Origin: Opitutaceae bacterium
GTDB lineage: Bacteria; Verrucomicrobiota; Verrucomicrobiia; Opitutales; Opitutaceae
Direction of reading: 5' to 3'
Assembly: GCA_014879845.1 (NCBI GenBank)
Contig: JACSRI010000122.1
Coordinates: 26,369 to 90,368, forward strand
Length of the DNA: 64,000 nucleotides
A program made the position numbers and the translations under genes. Below, one piece after another: positions 26,018-33,775 of the stretch (position 1 is the first letter of the stretch; every line of letters starts with the position of its first letter). The notes below the pieces were generated by a model that was given only the letters and a program-made list of their open reading frames with translations, ran no database searches and was not told the origin of the DNA.

Positions 26018-27082
26018 TCAGTTATAGCTGGAGAACTCGCCGCCCCTGAAAAAGCGGCGGTCAATGAACTGCTCGATCTGGGCGTCGGACAGCGACTGCC
26101 TGGCGAGAATGTCGTCGTCGTTTTCCTTATACCAGGACTGGAACAACTTCAGGTTCGCGACCGCCGTCTCGTAACTGGGCTCACCGCCCATGAAGTCGAA
26201 GGTCGACGCGTCCGTGATCTGGAACTTCGCGACATACTTCGGCACGCGGTTCTCGCGACTGATGATCGAGGCGGCCTCGTCGGGGTTGGCCTTGATCCAC
26301 TCCGACGTCTTGATTTTGACGTCGAGGAACGACTTCACCAATTCGGGATAGTCGTTGACGAACGAGGTGAGCGCGAAGATCGCCGGCCGACCCGCGGCGT
26401 TGACATAGACGCCGTCGTCGACGCTGCGGCCGATGACCTTGACCACACCCTGCGTAACGAGGTTGGCCCAGCCATTCAGCGCAATGTGCGTGGCGGTGAA
26501 GTCAATCTGGCCGCCGAGCAGGGCCGAGGTGGTGGCCGTGCTGCTGCCTTGGTTGAGGAAACGGACCTCACCCTTCTTCGTGGCTGTGTCGAGCGGGAGG
26601 CCCGCCTTCTTCAGCGCTTCGTAGGGGGAACTCCACCCGCAACCGACGCGGCTGCCGCCGTAGGTCTTGCCCTTGAGGTCGGCGATGGACTGGATCGGCG
26701 ACTCACGCAGCGTGATCAACGGCGTGCGATAGATATCCGACGCCTCCGATTGCCAGATGATCGAGGCCTGCAGGCCGTTGGTCTTGTGGATCAGGGCCGG
26801 GTAGGACATGCGGAACGCGAAATGCACCTCGCCGCGCGTGAGCAGCGCAGCCTCCTGGCCGGCCACCGCCGTGGTGCCCTGGTCGAGGATCTGCACCTTC
26901 ACGCCGTATTGCTCATATTCCTGCTGCAGCCACCCTTTGCTCGCGGCGATGACCGTCCACGAGTTCAGCGGGATGTTGATCGTCTTGAGCTTCTTGGGTG
27001 CGGCCGAGGCCGTCGTGGCCAGAACTGTGGCCGCGAGGATGGCGGCGACGCCGAGGATCTTGCCGTGCTTCAGTGTATTCAT
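26018..27082 (-). CDS. Periplasmic sulfonate/nitrate-type ABC substrate-binding protein
   Basis: This is a 354-residue protein with a clear signal peptide (MNTLKHGKILGVAAILAATV, cleavage near ASAA) and an NMT1/SsuA-like fold: INIPLNSWTVIAASKGWLQQ, then DLKGKTYGGSRVG and the hinge SALLGGQIDFTATH. Unlike the six neighbouring DszB-like proteins it is exported and lacks the YTICPV cysteine and HF...RDGG motif, so it is the genuine transport receptor of the locus. Ligand probably a sulfonate. Confidence 0.88.
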   Translation of the reverse strand: MNTLKHGKILGVAAILAATVLATTASAAPKKLKTINIPLNSWTVIAASKGWLQQEYEQYGVKVQILDQGTTAVAGQEAALLTRGEVHFAFRMSYPALIHKTNGLQASIIWQSEASDIYRTPLITLRESPIQSIADLKGKTYGGSRVGCGWSSPYEALKKAGLPLDTATKKGEVRFLNQGSSTATTSALLGGQIDFTATHIALNGWANLVTQGVVKVIGRSVDDGVYVNAAGRPAIFALTSFVNDYPELVKSFLDVKIKTSEWIKANPDEAASIISRENRVPKYVAKFQITDASTFDFMGGEPSYETAVANLKLFQSWYKENDDDILARQSLSDAQIEQFIDRRFFRGGEFSSYN

Positions 27083-27131
27083 AGTCTGGTTTCTTCGATG
27101 GATTGCTGACATGTTTTCCCTGGGGGATTCT

Positions 27132-28541
27132 TCAGAAGGCGAGGACCACCTGGGTCACAAGTTGGTTGGGATTGGGCGCCGTGGCGGCCAGGGTCTCATC
27201 CTCGATAAACCGATAGTTCGCCTGGACCTTGATCACGCGCTCGGTCTTCACCGTGTCATAGGTGCGGCGGACGATCGGATCCTTCTGCCAGAAGTAGTAG
27301 TTGAACCCGACCGTCGTGATGTCCCGTCTGCCGTTTTCGGCCAGGTTCTTGTTGGTGTTGAACCGCTCGAATCGGACCAGCGGCTCGAAGTCCGGCAGCT
27401 TGCCCGGGCGCCAGAAGACGGTGGCGAGGAACTCGTCCTTGTCGACGGTCGCTCCGGTGCCGACCGGGTCGTCCTTGCCCCACACATACTCGGCGGTGAT
27501 CAGCAGCGGCAGCTTGAGCCACTCAAACTGGACCCCGTTGAGCTCACGGTCGATCGCCGCGGCTCCCGTGCCGCTTGTCCACTGCAGGCGCGAGGCCCCG
27601 ACCTTCAGGCCCTGGAAGAACGAGTTGTACTTATTGAACGGTGTATAGACCAGCTTGCCGAGGTAGGCCTTGCCGTCGTTGTCATCCTGCACGTTGGTCG
27701 CGCCGACGCCGTTGCCATTGAAGGCAGCAAAGGTGTAGGCAATCGTCGGGACGAACGACTGGTCGCTGGTTGCCGCTGAGTCATACTTCCAGTTGATACC
27801 CCCCGAAGCCACCAATCCGATGTCGCGGGTGTTGAATGCCGAGAGGTAGGCCGCTCCCGTGATCGTCGGCCGTAGTTCCTCGCCACCGACATTGTCGTTG
27901 CCGAAGAAGACAGCCTGCTGGCCGAGTTGGAACCCGAGCGTGTAGGCCGGCTCCAGTTCCTTCTTCTGAAGACTCTTGACGCCCACGTTAACGAAGGCGT
28001 CCTGCAATCGCGTGGTGTTCGTCGCGCCGGCGTAGTTCAGCGAAAGCCCGTAGCGAACGTCACCTTCCTCAGCCGGATCTGAACGGAGCGCGCCCGTGAA
28101 ACCGAATGTCGCCGACGGGATCGTGAATCCGCGCGAGCCGGTGGCGCTGTCGGTGTAGCGCACGATCGAGCTGCCCGTGAGGACGACGCCGACGCCGTTG
28201 CGAACCCGCAGGCGCCGATCGAGTTGATCGTTCTGCTGTTCGCGCACCGACTCGAGGTCGGAAGCAGTGACGGGCTCGTTTCCGGCCGTCTTGAACGTGT
28301 CGCGAACCTGGATCGCCTGCTGAGCTTGGGTTTCGGCAAGTTTCGTCTCCTGCTCGACGATCTTCGAGCCCTGGATCGCGGAGAGGTTGCTGACGGCCCG
28401 GAGCTCCTGCTTGAGTTCGGCGACGACCTTTTTGAGTTCGTCGACCTCACTCTGCAGCGAGGCTTCATCAGCCGGCAAAGGAGTGGTTCCTAAGAACGCC
28501 GCGATCGAAGCGACCACGGCGAAAGTGCGTTTGGATGGCAT
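27132..28541 (-). CDS. Outer-membrane porin with N-terminal coiled coil
   Basis: The 469-residue protein has a signal peptide (MPSKRTFAVVASIAAFLG) and a long coiled coil at about 28-75 (LQSEVDELKKVVAELKQELR), which probably reaches towards peptidoglycan. A beta-barrel follows with alternating strands, ending in LVTQVVLAF with the C-terminal aromatic residue. It is the first gene of the sulfonate array on the minus strand and likely provides outer-membrane entry for the substrate. It is distinct from the OprP-type porin at 1-1281. Confidence 0.82.
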   Translation of the reverse strand: MPSKRTFAVVASIAAFLGTTPLPADEASLQSEVDELKKVVAELKQELRAVSNLSAIQGSKIVEQETKLAETQAQQAIQVRDTFKTAGNEPVTASDLESVREQQNDQLDRRLRVRNGVGVVLTGSSIVRYTDSATGSRGFTIPSATFGFTGALRSDPAEEGDVRYGLSLNYAGATNTTRLQDAFVNVGVKSLQKKELEPAYTLGFQLGQQAVFFGNDNVGGEELRPTITGAAYLSAFNTRDIGLVASGGINWKYDSAATSDQSFVPTIAYTFAAFNGNGVGATNVQDDNDGKAYLGKLVYTPFNKYNSFFQGLKVGASRLQWTSGTGAAAIDRELNGVQFEWLKLPLLITAEYVWGKDDPVGTGATVDKDEFLATVFWRPGKLPDFEPLVRFERFNTNKNLAENGRRDITTVGFNYYFWQKDPIVRRTYDTVKTERVIKVQANYRFIEDETLAATAPNPNQLVTQVVLAF

Positions 28542-28563
28542 GTGTATTCTGAGTCGAGGATGA

Positions 28564-28579
28564 GGCGGCTGAAGCCGCC
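28564..28579 (-). promoter_or_regulatory. Strong hairpin in the porin leader
   Basis: GGCGGCTGAAGCCGCC forms a 6-bp GC stem with a TGAA loop (or a 7-bp stem with a 2-nt loop), 22 nt before the porin start. There is no U-run on either side, so it is not an intrinsic terminator. It could affect ribosome access to the first gene of the operon. Confidence 0.35.
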
Positions 28580-28725
28580 GGGTTGTGAGGAGTGGCTAGA
28601 ACGGTCCGGCTCGATCTAATGCCGATCCCCGCAGCCCACAGAGTCCGACCCGACAGCCCGCCCAACCGCGCGATTGGTGCGCACTGGACGCGAGAGCGTG
28701 GTGTCGGAAGGGAAACCAAACCCGC

Positions 28726-28800
28726 TCAACGTGCGGGAATCGGTATCGCGACCGCAGAGGCGGGCGCCCTCGACTCAGTGACCTTGATGGAGACAGACAT
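28726..28800 (-). CDS. Possible 24-residue leader peptide
   Basis: ATG at 28800 is preceded by GGAGGAGTTCGTG, a near-perfect ribosome binding site with good spacing. It is followed by 24 codons (MSVSIKVTESRAPASAVAIP, then IPAR) and TGA. The frame ends 184 bp before the porin gene. There are no Cys or Met codons beyond the start, so a classic cysteine attenuator is not indicated. The strong SD in an otherwise non-coding leader is the only support. Confidence 0.35.
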   Translation of the reverse strand: MSVSIKVTESRAPASAVAIPIPAR

Positions 28801-29086
28801 CACGAACTCCTCCAGGAGACTGGTCGGATGCACGGTAGAATCGCCGTGCTCGAACTTACTTCGGCATCTTACCTTACTTACTTAGTATAGAAAGAAAAAT
28901 AGCGACGATTTCCGACTCATGCGCGCGTCTTATTGCGCCAAGTAGGCTGGCTACTTTGCGTGAGCACTTTTGATGTCTGTTATATGTTCTCTCACAACGG
29001 CTTCCGCGGTCACTAAATCCTAGTGTTCCTGTGGGGTATGCTTTTGCGGTTTCTTTCGTCGTACGGAGGTCTTTATAGGTGAGTTG

Positions 29087-29575
29087 ATGAAGATACTAAG
29101 GATGACGGCACTCTTGGCCTGCATGGCGCTCGCAGGAAGCACTCCTTCACCCGCCTCGGAGGACACCGGGATCGAACTCGCCGGTTCTCTACTCGAGAAG
29201 ATCGACGCGCGCGGGGCTATGCGTGCGGAGTTTGACCAAACGATCGGTGACCTGCTGCAGCGCCTCTCGGAATCCGGCTTTCCCGATGCCGCCACCATCG
29301 AGGTGAAACGCGCCTTGTCCGAATGGTATGAGCAGGAAATCGTCTGGTCGGAAATCCAGCCGCGTCTCGCCGCCGCTTATGCCCGCGATTTCTCCCCCGA
29401 GGAACTGCGCGAACTCATCGCCTTCTTCGACACCCCGCTCGGCCGCAAGGCCGCCAGCCGGCTCCCCTCCCTCACCATCGAGAGCGCGACGATCCGCCAG
29501 GAGTACGCGTCCACCAAGCAGGAGTCGCTCAACACCCGCATCGCCCAGGTCGTCGGGCGCTACCAGGTCAAATGA
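29087..29575 (+). CDS. Exported DUF2059 domain-containing protein
   Basis: The 162-residue product has a signal peptide (MKILRMTALLACMALAGS) and an all-helical mature part. The DUF2059 hallmark is RDFSPEELRELIAFFDTPLG followed by RKAASRLPSL. A TTG three bases upstream is an alternative start; ATG 29087 follows an AGGTGAG ribosome site. The family is a periplasmic helical protein of unknown function. It overlaps the next gene by 4 bp (ATGA). Confidence 0.8.
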   Translation: MKILRMTALLACMALAGSTPSPASEDTGIELAGSLLEKIDARGAMRAEFDQTIGDLLQRLSESGFPDAATIEVKRALSEWYEQEIVWSEIQPRLAAAYARDFSPEELRELIAFFDTPLGRKAASRLPSLTIESATIRQEYASTKQESLNTRIAQVVGRYQVK

Positions 29576-30084
29576 GGAAGTCGACCAAGCGCGCACTCCG
29601 GCGCTACCTCATCGGCGCCGCTGTCGTGCTCATTGCGATACAGTTCGCGCGACTTCCCAAGAACGTGTCCGCCACGCCCTGGGACGGTCGCCTCCCCGAG
29701 CGCTTCGAGGCGCCACCGGAGGTCCAGAGCCTGCTCGCCGCCAGCTGCTACGACTGCCACTCGGACAACACGCGCTATCCGTGGTACGCCGAGGTCCAGC
29801 CGGTCGGCTGGTGGCTGAACATGCACGTGCGCGCCGGGCGCAAGCACCTTGATTTCTCGAAGTTCGACGAAATCACCGTGGGACGCGCCGCACGTCGCCT
29901 CGAGGGCATCGCTGAATCCGTCTACGTCGGCCGCATGCCGCTGCCGGCCTATGCCCGACTCCATGGCGAGGCACGCCTGACTGAGGAGCAGCGCCGCCAG
30001 ATTGCCGATTGGGCCAATACCATCTCGGAAAAGTTCATGGCCGAGGCCGAACGAACCGGCGCAACGCCACCGCCCGGCCACTGA
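29572..30084 (+). CDS. Haem-binding domain-containing membrane-anchored protein
   Basis: This 170-residue protein has an N-terminal membrane anchor (RRYLIGAAVVLIAIQFARL) and a haem-binding domain (PF14376 type). The motif SCYDCHSDNTRYPWYAEVQP combines a CxxCH site with the conserved NTRYPWY sequence. The C-terminal helix contains LTEEQRRQIADWANTISEKF. It is probably a periplasmic single-haem c-type protein. It is translationally coupled to the DUF2059 gene. Confidence 0.82.
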   Translation: MRKSTKRALRRYLIGAAVVLIAIQFARLPKNVSATPWDGRLPERFEAPPEVQSLLAASCYDCHSDNTRYPWYAEVQPVGWWLNMHVRAGRKHLDFSKFDEITVGRAARRLEGIAESVYVGRMPLPAYARLHGEARLTEEQRRQIADWANTISEKFMAEAERTGATPPPGH

Positions 30085-30118
30085 CCTTCCGGCCACGCCA
30101 CAAACCACACCACAAGCC

Positions 30119-30607
30119 ATGCTCCGTGTATCCACCTTTCTCTCACGTTTCGCCCTCGCTATCGCCGTCACCTCGGCCGTGCTCATCACGAGCGGCTGCG
30201 GCGGAAACAAGAACCGCACACCCCTCAGCGAACTCACGCCTCCCAACGGCGGCACGCTCGTCGAGCTCGGCGAAGGGCGGAACTACCTGGAGATCCTGGT
30301 CGACCGCGAGGCCGGCATCCTCGAGATCCGCACGCTCGACAAGGATGCAACGACACCGGTGCGCACATCGAATGAAGGGCTGGAGCTGAAGGTCGCCGTG
30401 GGCGCCGGGGAGGAGCGATTCCTCATCCTCACACCCATCGCCAACGCCGCGACCGGCGAATTCGCCGGAAACACGCCGCTCTACCGTGGCGACGCGCCGT
30501 GGCTGAAGACGACCGAGGCTCTCCAGGTCCGCGTCGAACGCGTGATCGTGAAAGGCAAGCGCTTCGACGCCGTCCAGACCACGGTCCCTGCAAGGCCGCC
30601 GGCCTGA
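30119..30607 (+). CDS. Hypothetical lipoprotein
   Basis: The 162-residue product carries a lipoprotein signal (SRFALAIAVTSAVLITSGC, lipobox TSGC). The mature domain starts with TPPNGGTLVELGEGRNYLEI and VDREAGILEIRTLD, a beta-rich pattern that resembles domains seen near metal-efflux proteins in Planctomycetes and Verrucomicrobia. I cannot name the family with certainty. It follows the haem-binding gene by 34 bp and probably belongs to the same transcript. Confidence 0.65.
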   Translation: MLRVSTFLSRFALAIAVTSAVLITSGCGGNKNRTPLSELTPPNGGTLVELGEGRNYLEILVDREAGILEIRTLDKDATTPVRTSNEGLELKVAVGAGEERFLILTPIANAATGEFAGNTPLYRGDAPWLKTTEALQVRVERVIVKGKRFDAVQTTVPARPPA

Positions 30608-30791
30608 GTCGCCTCCTCCGCCGGCGCGAGCCGGACCTGCCGGGCGCGTTCACGCCATCCCGAGAACGGGACGCCGCGCACCCTGCGCCCAGATCCGTAT
30701 CCAGTCTTTCAGCCGACCATGCGAGTGGAGGCGCTCACGGCCGAGCCGCCTGCACACGCCCGCGCGAGCCCAGCCGGAGTCCACACCAACC

Positions 30792-32195
30792 ATGAACTCC
30801 ATCCCACCTCCCATGAGCTCGCACAAGCGCCAGATCAAACTCGGCCTGTTCATCTACCCCAATGGCCACCACGTCGCCTCGTGGCGCCATCCCGACGCCA
30901 CCCACGACGGTCATCTCAACTTCGCGCACTATCAGCGCATTGCGCGCCTCGGCGAAGAGGCCCGCTTTGACGCGCTCTTTCTCGCCGACAGCGCCGCGGT
31001 GCAGGCGCGCGAGATCGACATCCTCAGCCAGACCGCACACGGCTTCGCGCAATACGAACCCCTGACGATACTCTCGGCGCTCGCCACCGTGACGTCCCGT
31101 ATCGGACTCGTGGCGACGGCGTCGACCAGCTTCACCGAGCCCTACACGATCGCGCGCGCCTTCGCCTCGCTCGACCACATCAGCGGCGGCCGCGCCGGCT
31201 GGAATGTCGTCACGTCCTCCAACCTCATCGAGGCCCTGAACTTCAACCGAGACGAACACGCGCCGCACGCAGACCGCTACGACCGCGCCGAGGAGTTTGT
31301 CGACGTCGTCACAGGCCTGTGGGACAGCTGGGAGGACGACGCGTTCATCCGCGACAAGGCTTCTGGCAGGTTCTTCGACCCGGCCAAGCTCCACGTCCTG
31401 AACCACCGCGGAAAACACTTCTCCGTGCGCGGTCCGCTCAACGTCGCCCGCCCGCCCCAAGGACATCCGGTCATCGTGCAGGCCGGCTCGTCCGAGCCCG
31501 GCCAGGAACTCGCCGCGCGCACCGCAGAACTGGTCTTCACCGCGCACACGAGCCTCGCCAACGCCCGCGCCTTCTACGCCAGCCTCAAGGGCCGTCTCGC
31601 CAAGTACGGGCGCACCGCCGACGACCTGAAGATCATGCCCGGCGTGCAGGCCTACGTCGGCCGAACCGAACAGGAGGCGCGCGATCGCTACGCCGAAATC
31701 ACCGCGCTCATTCCACCTGCAGTCGGACTGTCGCTACTCTCCTCGCTGCTTGGCGGATTCGACCTCTCCCGCTACCCGGTGGATGGGCCGCTGCCGTTTG
31801 CCGACATCCCCGCAACCAACGGCAGCCCCAGTCGCCAGCAGGTGATGATCGACCTTGCCCGCCGCGAGAATCTCTCGATCCGCCAGCTCTATGAGTCGAT
31901 CGCCGGCGCGCGGGGCCATTGGACGATCGTCGGCACGGCCGCGCAGATCGCAGACCAACTCGAAGAGTGGTTCGTGAAGCAAGGGGCCGACGGATTCAAT
32001 GTCATGGCACCCTATCTGCCCGGCGCGCTCGAGGACTTCGCACGTCTCGTCATCCCGGAGCTGCAGCGGCGCGGGTTGTTCCGGACTGAATACGAGGGCC
32101 GCACGCTGCGGGAAAACCTCGGTTTGCGCCGGCCGGCTAACCGCCACGCGCCCACCGCATCGTCACCCACGGCGGGAGCCACGATCCTGTCATGA
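30792..32195 (+). CDS. NtaA/SnaA/DszA-family flavin-dependent monooxygenase
   Basis: This is a 467-residue bacterial-luciferase-like enzyme. Landmarks shared with DszA are ASWRHPDATHDG, YQRIARLGEEARFDALFLAD, FASLDHISGGRAGWNVVTS, YDRAEEFVDVVTGLWDSW and a C-terminal LFRTEYEGRTLRENLGL. DszA oxidises a sulfone to a sulfinate with reduced FMN, so this enzyme is a good source of sulfinate for the DszB-like proteins. It may equally attack sulfonates or sulfones other than dibenzothiophene sulfone. It starts the operon of five coupled genes. An ATG seven codons downstream is an alternative start. Confidence 0.88.
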   Translation: MNSIPPPMSSHKRQIKLGLFIYPNGHHVASWRHPDATHDGHLNFAHYQRIARLGEEARFDALFLADSAAVQAREIDILSQTAHGFAQYEPLTILSALATVTSRIGLVATASTSFTEPYTIARAFASLDHISGGRAGWNVVTSSNLIEALNFNRDEHAPHADRYDRAEEFVDVVTGLWDSWEDDAFIRDKASGRFFDPAKLHVLNHRGKHFSVRGPLNVARPPQGHPVIVQAGSSEPGQELAARTAELVFTAHTSLANARAFYASLKGRLAKYGRTADDLKIMPGVQAYVGRTEQEARDRYAEITALIPPAVGLSLLSSLLGGFDLSRYPVDGPLPFADIPATNGSPSRQQVMIDLARRENLSIRQLYESIAGARGHWTIVGTAAQIADQLEEWFVKQGADGFNVMAPYLPGALEDFARLVIPELQRRGLFRTEYEGRTLRENLGLRRPANRHAPTASSPTAGATILS

Positions 32196-33034
32196 GCCAG
32201 GACGCCACCGCCCGCATCCTACGCGCCCTGGATCGCCGTTTCGGCGTGTCCGGGAAGGAACTGCCACCCCTGCCTGACGCGGCGGCCCTCGCCCGCCTGC
32301 TGGAGCACAACACCCACCGACGCTATACAGCGACTCCGGTCCGCGATGATCTGCTCGACCTTCTCTACGCCGCGGCGCTGTCTGCGCCGTCGAAGAGTGA
32401 TCTGCAGCAGGCGGACATCATTCGCGTGCGCTCAGTCAGCAAACGCCAGGCGATAGGCCGCCTGCTCCCGGACATGCCGTGGGTCGTCGAGGCACCGGTG
32501 TTTCTGGTCTTCTGCGGCAACAGTCGCCGTATCCGCCGCGTCGCTTCAATGCGTGGCAAGCAGTTCGCCAACGACCACCTCGACGCCTTCTTCAATGCCA
32601 CCGTCGATGCCGGGATTGTCCTGGCAACGTTCATCCACGCCGCCGCGGCAGCCGGGCTGGGCGCCTGCGCGATCAGCGCGATCCGCAACCACGCCCACGA
32701 CATCAGCGACCTTCTCGAGCTGCCCCCGTGGGTTTTCCCCGTGGCGGGGCTCTGCGTGGGCTATCCGGATCTGAAGGGTCGCATCGTCCCACGCCTGCCG
32801 CTCAGCCTTACCACGCACACCGACAGGTATGACGAGGGCGATTTTGCCGCCCAGATCGAAGCCTACGATCGCCGTCGCGACACCGCCCTGCCCTACGCCA
32901 ACCAGCAGCTGGTCGAGCTCTATGGTCGGGCTGGATTCTACGGCTGGTCCGAGGACAAGGCCCGCCAGTACTCGGAACCGATGCGCGCCGACTTCGGCGC
33001 ATACGTCCGCAACCAAGGTTTCGATCTCACCTGA
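32192..33034 (+). CDS. Nitroreductase-family protein
   Basis: The 280-residue protein has the nitroreductase fold: EHNTHRRYTATPV (FMN phosphate region), AAALSAPSKSDLQQADIIRV, then AAAAAGLGACAISAIRNHA and FPVAGLCVGYPDLKG. It overlaps the DszA-like gene by 4 bp (ATGA), so the two are produced together. The likely role is NAD(P)H:flavin reductase supplying FMNH2 (a DszD function), or reduction of a pathway intermediate. The C-terminal tail (residues about 225-280) is longer than in NfsB. Confidence 0.82.
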   Translation: MSQDATARILRALDRRFGVSGKELPPLPDAAALARLLEHNTHRRYTATPVRDDLLDLLYAAALSAPSKSDLQQADIIRVRSVSKRQAIGRLLPDMPWVVEAPVFLVFCGNSRRIRRVASMRGKQFANDHLDAFFNATVDAGIVLATFIHAAAAAGLGACAISAIRNHAHDISDLLELPPWVFPVAGLCVGYPDLKGRIVPRLPLSLTTHTDRYDEGDFAAQIEAYDRRRDTALPYANQQLVELYGRAGFYGWSEDKARQYSEPMRADFGAYVRNQGFDLT

Positions 33035-33124
33035 CCGGGCTCCCCACCCTCCGCGCCATGAGCACCACCACTCCTCCCATCGTACCGGCCAAAGGCGTGA
33101 CCCCAAGCACGAGCACCACCCGCC

Positions 33125-33775
33125 ATGTCTGAGTTTCCCCAACTTCCCGCGTGCATGCCCCCACGGCTCACCGTCGGAGCGGTGCTCTTTGACGGATTCG
33201 AACTGCTCGATGCATTCGGACCCCTCGGGATCCTTGGCATCCTGCGCGACCGCCTCCGAATCCTGACGCTCGCCGAACACGTGAGTCCGGTCGCCTCGTC
33301 CGCCGGTCCGAGGATCGCCATAGACCGCGCCTTCGAAACATCCGGGCCTATCGACATTCTCCTCGTGCCTGGAGGTCCCGGAACACGCCGCGAAATCCAC
33401 AACACTCTCCTGATCGCCTGGCTCCAGCGCGCCGCCGCCTTCACGCCGCACGTAGCAACCGTCTGCACCGGCAGCGCATTGCTTGCCCGAACTGGCCTGC
33501 TCGACGGCCGGCGCGCGACGACAAACAAACGCGCCTTCCATTGGGTTGCCTCACAAGGCCCGCACGTGGTCTGGCAGCCAGAAGCTCGCTGGGTCGAGGA
33601 CGGCAAGTTTTTCACCGCATCCGGCGTCGCCGCCGGCATCGACATGTCCCTCGGCCTGGTTGCGACGCTTTTTGGTCGGGAGACGGCCATCTCGGTCGCA
33701 ACGCGCGCCGAGCATGACTGGCACGAGGACAAATCCTGGGATCCATTCGCCCGCATCAACGGGCTCGTCGCTTGA
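33125..33775 (+). CDS. DJ-1/PfpI family protein, isonitrile-hydratase-like (cytoplasmic)
   Basis: This 216-residue protein has no signal peptide. It keeps the catalytic elbow ATVCTGSALLARTG and the acid in FELLDAFGPLG, the pattern of isocyanide hydratase InhA. It is very similar in sequence to the DJ-1 domain of the exported fusion at 7565 but lacks the CusF domain. A 24-codon frame at 33058-33132 overlaps its start and could be a translational coupler. It is part of the DszA-like operon. The true substrate may not be an isonitrile. Confidence 0.8.
   Translation: MSEFPQLPACMPPRLTVGAVLFDGFELLDAFGPLGILGILRDRLRILTLAEHVSPVASSAGPRIAIDRAFETSGPIDILLVPGGPGTRREIHNTLLIAWLQRAAAFTPHVATVCTGSALLARTGLLDGRRATTNKRAFHWVASQGPHVVWQPEARWVEDGKFFTASGVAAGIDMSLGLVATLFGRETAISVATRAEHDWHEDKSWDPFARINGLVA

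Larger units (their letters stand above)
28542..29086. promoter_or_regulatory. Divergent promoter region of the organosulfur locus
   Basis: This gap of about 540 bp separates the minus-strand sulfonate array from the plus-strand genes. The part at 28860-29080 is AT-rich and is the likely promoter zone. A TATACT hexamer on the minus strand lies near 28888, and a small inverted repeat CACTA-AATCC-TAGTG is at 29011-29025. The minus-strand leader of about 330 nt contains a short reading frame (28726-28800) and a hairpin (28564-28579), listed separately. Promoter placement is by inspection only. Confidence 0.4.

Noticed and set aside
28564..28579. An intrinsic terminator before the porin gene
   Set aside because: The stem has no following U-run and lies just upstream of a start codon.
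28592..28885. A 97-residue plus-strand gene in the divergent promoter region
   Set aside because: No ribosome site, Arg/Pro-rich shadow composition, and it overlaps the leader of the sulfonate array in antisense.
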